A DNA stretch of 64,000 nucleotides from Branchinecta lynchi (lineage: Eukaryota > Arthropoda > Branchiopoda > Anostraca > Branchinectidae), in the NCBI GenBank assembly GCA_023053575.1, contig JAKZAP010000014.1, positions 1 through 64,000 of the forward strand, read 5' to 3'. Positions 26,301 through 39,062 of this stretch are shown one piece after another; position 1 is the stretch's first letter, and every line of letters begins with the position of its first letter. The notes under the pieces are model-generated. The model was given only the letters and a program-made list of their open reading frames with translations. It did no database searches and was not told the DNA's origin. Both the position numbers and the translations under genes were made by a program.

Positions 26301-28446
26301 TGTTGGTTTTCCCACAAGGTTTGTTTCCCCACAAGGTTTGTTTTCCCATAAGGTTTGTTTTCCCACAAGGTTTGTTTTCCCACAAGGTTTGTTTTCCCAC
26401 AAGGTTTGTTTTCCCACAAGGTTGGTTTTCCCGAAAGGTTTGTTTCCCCACAAGGTTTCTTTCCCCATAAGGTTGGTTTTCCCACAAGGTTTGTTTTCTC
26501 ACAAGGTTTGTTTTCCCACAAGGTTTGTTTTCCCACAAGGTTTGTTTTAACAAAAGGTTTGTTTTCCCACAAGCTTTGTTTTCCCCCAAGGTTGGTTTTC
26601 CCGCAAGGTTGGTTTTCCCACAAGGTTTCTTTTCCCACTGTGTTGGTTTTCCCAAAAGGTTCGCTTTCCCGCAAGGCTGGTTTTCCCACAAGGTTTGTTT
26701 TCCCACTGTGTTGGTTTTCCCAAAAGGTTCGCTTTCCCACAAGGTTGGTTTTCCCACAAGGTTGGTTTTCCCGCAGGGTTGCTTTCCCCATAAGGTTGGT
26801 TTTCCCACAAGGTTTGTTTTCTCACAAGGTTTGTTTTCCCACTAGGTTGTTTTCCCCCACTAGGTTGGTTTTCCCACAAGGTTTGTTTTCCCACAAGCTT
26901 TGTTTTCCCCCAAGGTTGATTTTCCCGCAAGGTTGGTTTTCCCCACAAGGTTTGTTTTCCCACTGTGTTGGTTTTCCCAAAAGGTTCGCTTTCCCGCAAG
27001 GTTGGTTTTCCCACAAGGTTTGTTTCCCCACAAGTTTTGTTTTCCCATAAGGTTTGTTTTCCCACAAGGTTTGTTTTCCCACAAGGTTTGTTTTCCCACA
27101 AGGTTGGTTTTCCCGCAAGGTTGGTTTTCCCACAAGGTTTCTTTTCCCACTGTGTTGGTTTTCCCAAAAGGTTCGCTTTCCCGCAAGGCTGGTTTTCCCA
27201 CAAGGTTTGTTTTCCCACTGTGTTGGTTTTCCCAAAAGGTTCGCTTTCCCACAAGGTTGGTTTTCCCACAAGGTTGGTTTTCCCGCAGGGTTGCTTTCCC
27301 CATAAGGTTGGTTTTCCCACAAGGTTTGTTTTCTCACAAGGTTTGTTTTCCCACTAGGTTGTTTTCCCCACTAGGTTGGTTTTCCCACAAGGTTTGTTTT
27401 CCCACAAGCTTTGTTTTCCCCCAAGGTTGGTTTTCCCGCAAGGTTGGTTTTCCCACAAGGTTTGCTTTCCCACTGTGTTGGTTTTCGCACAAGGTTCGCT
27501 TTCCCACAAGGTTGGTTTTCCCACAAGGTTTGTTTTCCCACAAGGTTTGTTTTCCCCACAAGGTTTTTTTTTACCACAAGGTTGGTTTTCCCGAAAGGTT
27601 TGTTTCCCCACAAGGTTTCTTTCCCCATAAGGTTGGTTTTCCCACAAGGTTTGTTTTCTCACAAGGTTTGTTTTCCCACAAGGTTTGTTTTCCCACTGTG
27701 TTGGTTTTCGCAAAAGGTTCGCTTTCCCACAAGGTTGGTTTTCCCACAAGGTTGGTTTTCCCGCAGGGTTGCTTTCCCCATAAGGTTGGTTTTCCCACAA
27801 GGTTTGTTTCCCCACAAGGTTTCTTTCCCCATCAGGTTGGTTTTCCCACAAGGTTTGTTTTCTCACAAGGTTTGTTTTCCCACAAGCTTTGTTTTCCCAC
27901 AAGGTTTGTTTTCCCAAAAGGTTTGTTTTCCCACAAGCTTTGTTTTCCCCAAGGTTGGTTTTCCCGCAAGGTTGGTTTTCCCACAAGGTTTGTTTACCCA
28001 CTGTGTTGGTTTTCCCAAAAGGTTCGCTTTCCCGCAAGGTTGGTTTTCCCACAAGGTTTGTTTTCCCACTGTGTTGGTTTTCGCAAAAGGTTCGCTTTCC
28101 CACAAGGTTGGTTTTCCCACAAGGTTGGTTTTCCCGCAGGGTTGCTTTCCCGTAAGGTTGGTTTTCCCACAAGGTTTGTTTTCTCAGAAAGGTTTGTTTT
28201 CCCACTGGGTTGTTTTTCCCACTAGGTTGGTTTTCCCACAAGGTTTGTTTTCCCACAAGCATTGTTTTCCCCCACGGTTGATTTTCCCGCAAGGTTGGTT
28301 TCCCACAAGGTTTGTTTTCCCACTGAGTTGGTTTTCCCAAAAGGTTCGCTTTCCCGCAAGGTTGGTTTTCCCACAAGGTTTGTTTTCCCACAAGGTTTGT
28401 TTTCCCACAAGGTTTGTTTTACCACAAGGTTGGTTTTCCCGAAAGG

Positions 28447-29620
28447 TTTGTTTCCCCACAAGGTTTCTTTCCCCATAAGGTTGGTTTTCCCACAAGGTTT
28501 GTTTTCTCACAAGGTTTGTTTTCCCACAAGGTTTGTTTTCCCACAAGGTTTGTTTTCCCAAAAGGTTTGTTTTCCCACAAGCTTTGTTTTCCCCCCAAGG
28601 TTGGTTTTCCCGGAAGGTTGGTTTTCCCACAAGGTTTGTTTACCCACTGTGTTGGTTTTCCCAAAAGGTTCGCTTTCCCGCAAGGTTGGTTTTCCCACAA
28701 GGTTTGTTTTCCCACTGTGTTCGTTTTCCCAAAAGGTTCGCTTTCCCACAAGGTTGGTTTTCCCACAAGGTTGGTTTTCCCGCAGGGTTGCTTTCCCCAT
28801 AAGGTTGGTTTTCCCACAAGGTTTGTTTTCTCACAAGGTTTGTTTTCCCACTAGGTTGTTTTTCCCACTAGGTTGGTTTTCCCACAAGGTTTGTTTTCCC
28901 ACAAGCTTTGTTTTCCCCCAAGGTTGGTTTTCCCCGCAAGGTTGGTTTCCCACAAGGTTTGTTTTCCCACTGAGTTGGTTTTCCCAAAAGGTTCACTTTC
29001 CCGCAAGGTTGGTTTTCCCACAAGGTTTGTTTCCCCACAAGGTTTGTTTTCCCATAAGGTTTGTTTTCCCACAAGGTTTGTTTTCCCACAAGGTTTGTTT
29101 TCCCACAAGGTTGGTTTTCCCGCAAGGTTGGTTTTCCCACTGTGTTGGTTTTCCCAAAAGGTTCGCTTTCCCATAAGGTTGGTTTTCCCACAAGGTTGGT
29201 TTTCCCGCAGGGTTGCTTTCCCCATAAGGTTTGTTTTCCCACAAGGTTTGTTTTCCCACAAGGTTTGTTTTCCCACAAGGTTGGTTTTCCCGAAAGGTTT
29301 GTTTCCCCACAAGGTTGGTTTTCCCACAAGGTTGGTTTTCCCGCAGGGTTTGTTTTCCCACAAGGTTAGTTTTCCCGCAAGGTTTGTTTTCCCACAAGGT
29401 TAGTTTTCCCACAAGGTTTGTTTCCCCACAAGGTTTGTTTCCCCACAAGGTTTGTTTTCCCACAAGGATTGTTTTCTCACAAGGTTTGTTTTCCCACTGT
29501 GTTGGTTTTCCCAAAAGGTTCACTTTCCCGCAAGGTTGGTTTTCCCACAAGGTTGGTTTTCCCGCTGGGTTTGTTTCCCCATAAGGTTGGTTTTCCCACA
29601 AGGTTTGTTTTCTCACAAGG
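28447..29620 (+). repeat. Duplicated block, partner at 31122-32328
   Basis: Variant order matches the partner at 2675 bp on the left and 2708 bp on the right. The displacement changes first by one base near 28930, where TTTTCCCCGC has an extra C, and then by 34 bp near 29130, where this copy lacks two units. Both copies contain the paired CTAGG units, the ACTGAGTTGG unit and the AAGCTTTG unit in the same order. Confidence 0.65.
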
Positions 29621-31121
29621 TTTGTTTCCCCACAAGTTTTGTTTTCCCATAAGGTTTGTTTTCCCACAAGGTTTATTTTCCCACAAGGTTTGTTTTCCCA
29701 CAAGGTTTGTTTTCCCACAAGGTTGGTTTTCCCGCAAGGTTGGTTTTCCCACAAGGTTTGTTTTCCCACTGTGTTGGTTTTCCCAAAAGGTTCGCTTTCC
29801 CACAAGGTTGGTTTTCCCACAAGGTTGGTTTTCCCGCAGGGTTGCTTTCCCCATAAGGTTTGTTTTCCCACAAGGTTTGTTTTCCCACAAGGTTTGTTTT
29901 CCCACTGTGTTGGTTTTCCCAAAAGGTTCGCTTTCCCACAAGGTTCGTTTTCCCGCAGGGTTGCTTTCCCCATAAGGTTTGTTTTCCCACAAGGTTTGTT
30001 TTCCCACAAGGTTGGTTTTCCCGAAAGGTTTGTTTCCCCACAAGGATTGTTTTCCCACTAGGTTTGTTTCTTCACAAGGTTTGTTTTCCCACAAGGTTTG
30101 TTTTCCCCCAAGGTTGGTTTTCCCGCAAGGTTGGTTTTCCCACAAGGTTTGTTTTCCGACTGTGTTGGTTTTCCCAAAAGGTTCGCTTTCCCACAAGGTT
30201 GGTTTTCCCACAAGGTTGGTTTTCCCGCAGGGTTGCTTTCCCCATAAGGTTGGTTTTCCCACAAGGTTTGTTTTCTCACAAGGTTTGTTTTCCCACTAGG
30301 TTGTTGTTGGTTTTCCCACAAGGTTTGTTTCCCCACAAGGTTTGTTTTCCCATAAGGTTTGTTTTCCCACAAGGTTTGTTTTCCCACAAGGTTTGTTTTC
30401 CCACAAGGTTTGTTTTACCACAAGGTTGGTTTTCCCGAAAGGTTTGTTTCCCCACAAGGTTTCTTCCCCATAAGGTTGGTTTTCCCACAAGGTTTATTTT
30501 CTCACAAGGTTTGTTTTCCCACAAGGTTTGTTTTCCCACAAGGTTTGTTTTCCCACAAGCTTTGTTTTCCTCCAAGGTTGGTTTTCCCGCAAGGTTGGTT
30601 TTCCCACAAGGTTTGTTTTCCCACTGTGTTGGTTTTCGCACAAGGTTTGTTTTCCCACTGTGTTGGTTTTCCCAAAAGGTTCGCTTTCCCACAAGGTTGG
30701 TTTTCCCACAAGGTTGGTTTTCCCACAAGGTTTGTTTTCCCACTGTGTTGGTTTTCCCAAAAGGTTCGCTTTCCCACAAGGTTGGTTTTCCCACAAGGTT
30801 TGTTTTCCCACAAGGTTTGTTTTCCCACAAGGTTTTTTTTTACCACAAGGTTGGTTTTCCCGAAAGGTTTGTTTCCCCACAAGGTTTCTTTCCCCATAAG
30901 GTTGGTTTTCCCACAAGGTTTGTTTTCTCACAAGGTTTGTTTTCCCACAAGGTTTGTTTTCCCACAAGGTTAGTTTTCCCAAAAGGTTTGTTTTCCCACA
31001 AGCTTTGTTTTCCCGCAAGGTTGGTTTTCCCGCAAGGTTGGTTTTCCCACAAGGTTTGTTTACCCACTGTGTTGGTTTTCCCAAAAGGTTCGCTTTCCCG
31101 CAAGGTTGGTTTTCCCACAAG

Positions 31122-32328
31122 GTTTGTTTCCCCACAAGGTTTCTTTCCCCATAAGGTTGGTTTTCCCACAAGGTTTGTTTTCTCACAAGGTTTGTTTTCC
31201 CACAAGGTTTGTTTTCCCACAAGGTTTGTTTTCCCAAAAGGTTTGTTTTCCCACAAGCTTCGTTTTCCCCCAAGGTTGGTTTTCCCGGAAGGTTGGTTTT
31301 CCCACAAGGTTTGTTTACCCACTGTGTTGGTTTTCCCAAAAGGTTCGCTTTCCCGCAAGGTTGGTTTTCCCACAAGGTTTGTTTTCCCACTGTGTTCGTT
31401 TTCCCAAAAGGTTCGCTTTCCCACAAGGTTGGTTTTCCCACAAGGTTGGTTTTCCCGCAGGGTTGCTTTCCCCATAAGGTTGGTTTTCCCACAAGGTTTG
31501 TTTTCTCACAAGGTTTGTTTTCCCACTAGGTTGTTTTTCCCACTAGGTTGGTTTTCCCACAAGGTTTGTTTTCCCACAAGCTTTGTTTTCCCCCAAGGTT
31601 GATTTTCCCGCAAGGTTGGTTTCCCACAAGGTTTGTTTTCCCACTGAGTTGGTTTTCCCAAAAGGTTCACTTTCCCGCAAGGTTGGTTTTCCCACAAGGT
31701 TTGTTTCCCCACAAGGTTCGTTTTCCCATAAGGTTTGTTTTTCCACAAGGTTTGTTTTCCCACAAGGTTTGTTTTCCCACAAGGTTTGTTTTCCCACAAG
31801 GTTGGTTTTCCCGCAAGGTTGGTTTTCCCACAAGGTTTGTTTTCCCACTGTGTTGGTTTTCCCAAAAGGTTCGCTTTCCCATAAGGTTGGTTTTCCCACA
31901 AGGTTGGTTTTCCCGCAGGGTTGCTTTCCCCATAAGGTTTGTTTTCCCACAAGGTTTGTTTTCCCACAAGGTTTGTTTTCCCACAAGGTTGGTTTTCCCG
32001 AAAGGTTTGTTTCCCCACAAGGTTGGTTTTCCCACAAGGTTGGTTTTCCCGCAGGGTTTGTTTTCCCACAAGGTTAGTTTTCCCGCAAGGTTTGTTTTCC
32101 CACAAGGTTAGTTTTCCCACAAGGTTTGTTTCCCCACAAGGTTTGTTTCCCCACAAGGTTTGTTTTCCCACAAGGATTGTTTTCTCACAAGGTTTGTTTT
32201 CCCACTGTGTTGGTTTTCCCAAAAGGTTCGCTTTCCCGCAAGGTTGGTTTTCCCACAAGGTTGGTTTTCCCGCAGGGTTTGTTTCCCCATAAGGTTGGTT
32301 TTCCCACAAGGTTTGTTTTCTCACAAGG
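31122..32328 (+). repeat. Duplicated block, partner at 28447-29620
   Basis: This is the longer of the two copies. Compared with its partner it reads TTGATTTTCCC near 31600 and keeps two units near 31815 that the partner lacks. A private TTTTTCCAC unit lies near 31738. The copies diverge at about 32328. Confidence 0.65.
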
Positions 32329-34852
32329 TTTGTTTTCCCACAAGGTTTGTTTTCCCACAAGGTTTGTTTTCCCACAAGGTTGGTTTTCCCGCAGGCTTTG
32401 TTTTCCCACAAGGTTAGTTTTCCCGAAAGGTTTGTTTCCCCACAAGGTGGGTTTTCCCACATGGTTGTTTTCCCGCAGGGTTTGTTTTCCCACAAGGTTT
32501 GTTTTCTCACAAGGTTTGTTTTCCCACAAGGTTGGTTTTCCCGAAAGGTTTGTTTCCCCACAAGGTTGGTTTTCCCACAAGGTTGGTTTTCCCGCAGGGT
32601 TTGTTTTCCCACAAGGTTAGTTTTCCCGCAAGGTTTGTTTCCCCACAAGGTTTGTTTTCCCACAAGGATTGTTTTCCCACTAGGTTTGTTTCCCCACAAG
32701 GTTTGTTTTCCCACAAGGTTTGTTTCCCCCCAAGGTTGGTTTTCCCGCAAGGTTAGTTTTCCCACAAGGTTTGTTTTCCCACTGTGTTGGTTTTCCCAAA
32801 AGGTTCGCTTTCCCACTGTGTTGGTTTTCCCACAAGGTTGGTTTTCCCGCAGGGTTGCTTTCCCCATAAGGTTGGTTTTCCCACAAGGTTTGTTTTCTCA
32901 CAAGGTTTGTTTTCCCACTAGGTTGTTGTTGGTTTTCCCACAAGGTTTGTTTCCCCACAAGGTTTGTTTTCCCATAAGGTTTGTTTTCCCACAAGGTTTG
33001 TTTTCCCACAAGGTTTGTTTTCCCACAAGGTTTGTTTTACCACAAGGTTGGTTTTCCCGAAAGGTTTGTTTCCCCACAAGGTTTCTTTCCCCATAAGGTT
33101 GGTTTTCCCACAAGGTTTGTTTTCTCACAAGGTTTGTTTTCCCACAAGGTTTGTTTTCCCACAAGGTTTGTTTTCCCAAAAGGTTTGTTTTCCCACAAGC
33201 TTTGTTTTCCCCCAAGGTTGTTTTTCCCGCAAGGTTGGTTTTCCAACAAGGTTTGTTTTCCCACTGTGTTGGTTTTCCCAAAAGGTTCGCTTTCCCGCAA
33301 GGCTGGTTTTCCCACAAGGTTGTTTTTCCCGCAGGGTTGCTTTCCCCATAAGGTTTGTTTTCCCAAAAGGTTTGTTTTCTCACAAGGTTTGTTTTCCCAC
33401 TAGGTTGTTTTTCCCACTAGGTTGGTTTTCCCACAAGGTTTGTTTTCCCACAAGCTTTGTTTTCCCCCAAGGTTGGTTTTCCCGCAAGGTTGGTTTTCCC
33501 ACAAGGTTTGTTTTCCCACTGTGTTGGTTTTCCCAAAAGGTTCGCTTTCCCGCAAGGTTGGTTTTCCCACAAGGTTTGTTTCCCCACAAGGTTTGTTTTC
33601 CCATAAGGTTTGTTTTCCCACAAGGTTTGTTTTCACACAAGGTTTGTTTTCCCACAAGGTTTGTTTTCCCACAAGGTTGGTTTTCCCGCAAGGTTTGTTT
33701 TCCCACAAGGTTTGTTTTCCCACTGTGTTGGTTTTCCCAAAAGGTTCGCTTTCCCACAAGGTTGGTTTTCCCACAAGGTTGGTTTTCCCGCAGGGTTTGT
33801 TTCCCCATAAGGTTGGTTTTCCCACAAGGTTTGTCTTCTCACAAGGTTTGTTTTCCCACAAGGTTTGTTTTCCCACAAGGTTTGTTTTCCCACAAGGTTG
33901 GTTTTCCCGCAGGGTTTGTTTTCCCACAAGGTTTGTTTTCCCGAAAGGTTTGTTTCCCCACAAGGTGGGTTTTCCCACAAGGTTGGTTTTCCCGCAAAGG
34001 TTTGTTTCCCCACAAGGTTGGTTTTCCCACAAGGTTGGTTTTCCCGCAGGGTTTGTTTTCCCGCAAGGTTGGTTTTCCCAAAAGGTTCGCTTTCCCACAA
34101 GGTTGGTTTTCCCACAAGGTTGGTTTTCCCGCAGGGTTGCTTTCCCCATAAGGTTGGTTTTCCCACAAGGTTTGTTTTCTCACAAGGTTTGTTTTCCCAC
34201 TAGGTTGTTGTTGGTTTTCCCACAAGGTTTGTTTCCCCACAAGGTTTGTTTTCCCATAAGGTTTGTTTTCCCACAAGGTTTGTTTTCCCACAAGGTTTGT
34301 TTTCCCACAAGGTTTGTTTTACCACAAGGTTGGTTTTCCCGAAAGGTTTGTTTCCCCACAAGGTTTCTTTCCCCATAAGGTTGGTTTTCCCACAAGGTTT
34401 GTTTTCTCACAAGGTTTGTTTTCCCACAAGGTTTGTTTTCCCACAAGGTTTGTTTTCCCAAAAGGTTTGTTTTCCCACAAGCTTTGTTTTCCCCCAAGGT
34501 TGTTTTTCCCGCAAGGTTGGTTTTCCAACAAGGTTTGTTTTCCCACTGTGTTGGTTTTCCCAAAAGGTTCGCTTTCCCGCAAGGCTGGTTTTCCCACAAG
34601 GTTTGTTTTCCCGCTGTGTTGGTTTCCCCAAAAGGTTCGCTTTCCCACAAGGTTGGTTTTCCCACAAGGTTGGTTTTCCCGCAGGGTTGCTTTCCCCATA
34701 AGGTTTGTTTTCCCAAAAGGTTTGTTTTCTCACAAGGTTTGTTTTCCCACTAGGTTGTTTTTCCCACTAGGTTGGTTTTCCCACAAGGTTTGTTTTCCCA
34801 CAAGCTTTGTTTTCCCCCAAGGTTGGTTTTCCCGCAAGGTTGGTTTTCCCAC

Positions 34853-37800
34853 TGTGTTGGTTTTCCCAAAAGGTTCGCTTTCTCGCAAGGTTGGTTTTCC
34901 CACAAGGTTTGTTTCCCCACAAGGTTTGTTTTCCCATAAGGTTTGTTTTCCCACAAGGTTTGTTTTCCCACAAGGTTTGTTTTCCCACAAGGTTTGTTTT
35001 CCCACAAGGTTGGTTTTCCCGCAAGGTTGGTTTTCCCACAAGGTTTGTTTTCCCACTGTGTTGGTTTTCCCTAAAGGTTCGCTTTCCCACAAGGTTGGTT
35101 TTCCCACAAGGTTGGTTTTCCCGCAGGGTTGCTTTCCCCATAAGGTTTGTTTTCCCACAAGGTTTGTTTTCCCACAAGGTTTGTTTTCCCACAAGGTTGG
35201 TTTTCCCAAAAGGTTTGTTTCCCCACAAGGTTGGTTTTCCCACAAGGCTGGTTTTCCCGCAGGGTTTGTTTTCCCACAAGGTTAGTTTTCCCGCAAGGTT
35301 TGTTTTCCCACAAGGTTAGTTTTCCCACAAGGTTTGTTTCCCCATAAGGTTTGTTTCCCCACAAGGTTTGTTTTCCCACAAGGATTGTTTTCTCACAAGG
35401 TTTGTTTTCCCACTGTGTTGGTTTTCCCAAAAGGTTCGCTTTCCCGCAAGGTGGGTTTTCCCACAAGGTTGGTTTTCCCGCAGGGTTTGTTTCCCCATAA
35501 GGTTGGTTTTCCCACAAGGTTTGTCTTCTCACAAAGTTTGTTTTCCCACAAGGTTTGTTTTCCCACAAGGTTTGTTTTCCCACAAGGTTGGTTTTCCCGC
35601 AGGGTTTGTTTTCCCACAAGGTTTGTTTTCCCGAAAGGTTTGTTTCCCCACAAGGTGGGTTTTCCCACAAGGTTGGTTTTCCCGCAAAGGTTTGTTTCCC
35701 CACAAGGTTGGTTTTCCCACAAGGTTGGTTTTCCCGCAGGGTTTGTTTTCCCGCAAGGTTGGTTTTCCCACAAGGTTTGTTTCCCCACAAGGTTTGTTTT
35801 CCCAAAAGGTTTGTTTTCCCACAAGGTTTGTTTTCCCACAAGGTTTGTTTTCCCAAAAGGTTTGTTTACCCACAAGGTTGGTTTTCCCGCAAGGTTGGTT
35901 TTCCCACAAGGTTTGTTTTCCCACTGTGTTGGTTTTCCCAAAAGGTTCGCTTTCCCACAAGGTTGGTTTTCCCACAAGGTTCGTTTTCCCGCAGGGTTGC
36001 TTTCCCCATAAGGTTTGTTTTCCCACAAGGTTTGTTTTCCCACAAGGTTGGTTTTCCCGAAAGGTTTGTTTCCCCACAAGGATTGTTTTCCCACTAGGTT
36101 TGTTTCTTCACAAGGTTTGTTTTCCCACAAGGTTTGTTTTCCCCCAAGGTTGGTTTTCCCACAAGGTTTGTTTTCCCACAAGGTTTGTTTTACCACAAGG
36201 CTGGTTTTCCCGAAAGGTTTGTTTCCCCACAAGGTTTCTTTCCCCATAAGGTTGGTTTTCCCACAAGGTTTGTTTTGTCACAAGGTTTGTTTTCCCACTA
36301 GGTTGTTGTTGGTTTCCCCACAAGGTTTGTTTTCCCATAAGGTTTGTTTTCCCACAAGGTTTGTTTTCCCACAAGGTTTGTTTTCCCACAAGGTTTGTTT
36401 TACCACAAGGTTGGTTTTCCCGAAAGGTTTGTTTCCCCACAAGGTTTCTTTCCCCATAAGGTTGGTTTTCCCACAAGGTTTGTTTTCTCATAAGGTTTGT
36501 TTTCCCACAAGGTTTGTTTTCCCACAAGGTTTGTTTTCCCACAAGCTTTGTTTTCCCCCAAGGTTGGTTTTCCCGCAAGGTTGGTTTTCCCACAAGGTTT
36601 GTTTTCCCACTGTGTTGGTTTTCCCACAAGGTTTGTTTTCCCACTGTGTTGGTTTTCCCAAAAGGTTCGCTTTCGCACAAGGTTGGTTTTCCCACAAGGT
36701 TGGTTTTCCCACAAGGTTTGTTTTCCCACTGTGTTGGTTTTCCCAAAAGGTTCGCTTTCCCACAAGGTTGGTTTTCCCACAAGGTTTGTTTTCCCACAAG
36801 GTTTGTTTTCCCACAAGGTTTGTTTTACCACAAGGTTGGCTTTCCCGAAAGGTTTGTTTCTCCACAAGGTTTCTTTCCCCATAAGGTTGGTTTTCCCACA
36901 AGGTTTGTTTTCTCACAAGGTTTGTTTTCCCACAAGGTTTGTTTTCCCAAAAGGTTTGTTTTCCCACAAGGTTTGTTTTCCCACAAGGTTTGTTTTCCCA
37001 CAAGGTTGGTTTTCCCGCAAGGTTGGTTTTCCCACAAGGTTTGTTTTCCCACTGTGTTGGTTTTCCCAAAAGGTTCGCTTTCTCGCAAGGTTGGTTTTCC
37101 CACAAGGTTTGTTTCCCCACAAGGTTTGTTTTCCCATAAGGTTTGTTTTCCCACAAGGTTTGTTTTCCCACAAGGTTTGTTTTCCCACAAGGTTTGTTTT
37201 CCCACAAGGTTGGTTTTCCCGCAAGGTTGGTTTTCCCACAAGGTTTGTTTTCCCACTGTGTTGGTTTTCCCTAAAGGTTCGCTTTCCCACAAGGTTGGTT
37301 TTCCCACAAGGTTGGTTTTCCCGCAGGGTTGCTTTCCCCATAAGGTTTGTTTTCCCACAAGGTTTGTTTTCCCACAAGGTTTGTTTTCCCACAAGGTTGG
37401 TTTTCCCGAAAGGTTTGTTTCCCCACAAGGTTGGTTTTCCCACAAGGCTGGTTTTCCCGCAGGGTTTGTTTTCCCACAAGGTTAGTTTTCCCGCAAGGTT
37501 TGTTTTCCCACAAGGTTAGTTTTCCCACAAGGTTTGTTTCCCCATAAGGTTTGTTTCCCCACAAGGTTTGTTTTCCCACAAGGATTGTTTTCTCACAAGG
37601 TTTGTTTTCCCACTGTGTTGGTTTTCCCGAAAGGTTTGTTTCCCCACAAGGTTGGTTTTCCCACAAGGCTGGTTTTCCCGCAGGGTTTGTTTTCCCACAA
37701 GGTTGGTTTTCCCGCAGGGTTTGTTTCCCCATAAGGTTGGTTTTCCCACAAGGTTTGTCTTCTCACAAGGTTTGTTTTCCCACAAGGTTTGTTTTCCCAC

Positions 37801-39062
37801 AAGGTTTGTTTTCCCACAAGGTTGGTTTTCCCGCAGGGTTTGTTTTCCCACAAGGTTTGTTTTCCCGAAAGGTTTGTTTCCCCACAAGGTGGGTTTTCCC
37901 ACAAGGTTGGTTTTCCCGCAAAGGTTTGTTTCCCCACAAGGTTGGTTTTCCCACAAGGTTGGTTTTCCCGCAGGGTTTGTTTTCCCGCAAGGTTGGTTTT
38001 CCCACAAGGTTTGTTTCCCCACAAGGTTTGTTTTCCCAAAAGGTTTGTTTTCCCACAAGGTTTGTTTTCCCACAAGGTTTGTTTTCCCACAAGGTTTGTT
38101 TACCCACAAGGTTGGTTTTCCCGCAAGGTTGGTTTTCCCACAAGGTTTGTTTTCCCACTGTGTTGGTTTTCCCAAAAGGTTCGCTTTCCCACAAGGTTGG
38201 TTTTCCCACAAGGTTCGTTTTCCCGCAGGGTTGCTTTCCCCATAAGGTTTGTTTTCCCACAAGGTTTGTTTTCCCACAAGGTTGGTTTTCCCGAAAGGTT
38301 TGTTTCCCCACAAGGATTGTTTTCCCACTAGGTTTGTTTCTTCACAAGGTTTGTTTTCCCATAAGGTTTGTTTTCCCCCAAGGTTGGTTTTCCCACAAGG
38401 TTTGTTTTCCCACAAGGTTTGTTTTACCACAAGATTGGTTTTCCCGAAAGGTTTGTTTCCCCACAAGGTTTCTTTCCCCATAAGGTTGGTTTTCCCACAA
38501 GGTTTGTTTTGTCACAAGGTTTGTTTTCCCACTAGGTTGTTGTTGGTTTCCCCACAAGGTTTGTTTTCCCATAAGGTTTGTTTTCCCACAAGGTTTGTTT
38601 TCCCACAAGGTTTGTTTTCCCACAAGGTTTGTTTTACCACAAGGTTGGTTTTCCCGAAAGGTTTGTTTCCCCACAAGGTTTCTTTCCCCATAAGGTTGGT
38701 TTTCCCACAAGGTTTGTTTTCTCATAAGGTTTGTTTTCCCACAAGGTTTGTTTTCCCACAAGGTTTGTTTTCCCACAAGCTTTGTTTTCCCCCAAGGTTG
38801 GTTTTCCCGCAAGGTTGGTTTTCCCACAAGGTTTGTTTTCCCACTGTGTTGGTTTTCCCACAAGGTTTGTTTTCCCACTGTGTTGGTTTTCCCAAAAGGT
38901 TCGCTTTCCCACAAGGTTGGTTTTCCCACAAGGTTGGTTTTCCCACAAGGTTTGTTTTCCCACTGTGTTGGTTTTCCCAAAAGGTTCGCTTTCCCACAAG
39001 GTTGGTTTTCCCACAAGGTTTGTTTTCCCACAAGGTTTGTTTTCCCACAAGGTTTGTTTTCC
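34853..39062 (+). repeat. 2.2-kb tandem duplication
   Basis: Positions from about 34853 recur 2200 bp downstream, changing to 2234 bp after about 37614. The extra 34 bp (two units) coincide with a hybrid unit in the second copy, where TGTGTTGGTTTTCCC is followed by GAAAGG instead of the usual AAAAGGTTCGC. Shared markers are CTCGCAAGG at about 34882 and 37082, the 18-bp unit with CGCAAAGG at 35681 and 37915, TTTTGTCAC units and TTGTTG-insert units at 36299 and 38533. The match ends near 36828 and 39062. Confidence 0.82.

Larger units (their letters stand above)
26300..34852 (+). repeat. Central mosaic of the 17-bp array
   Basis: Only variant 17-bp units are present. The TTGTTG-insert unit is found at 30297, 32919 and 34201 and is absent for about 4 kb before 30297. 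Odd units include nine-T runs near 27566 and 30831, ATCAGG near 27832, CCCGTAAGG near 28151 and CTCAGAAAGG near 28186. No multi-kilobase tandem period is obvious apart from the pair described at 28447 and 31122. Nothing outside the repeat is seen. Confidence 0.8.

Noticed and set aside
26540..26570. TTTTAACAAAAGG as a regulatory palindrome or insertion scar
   Set aside because: It is a 17-bp unit with a few substitutions, repeated near 1966, 45900, 53612, 55545 and 61020 as part of ordinary modules.
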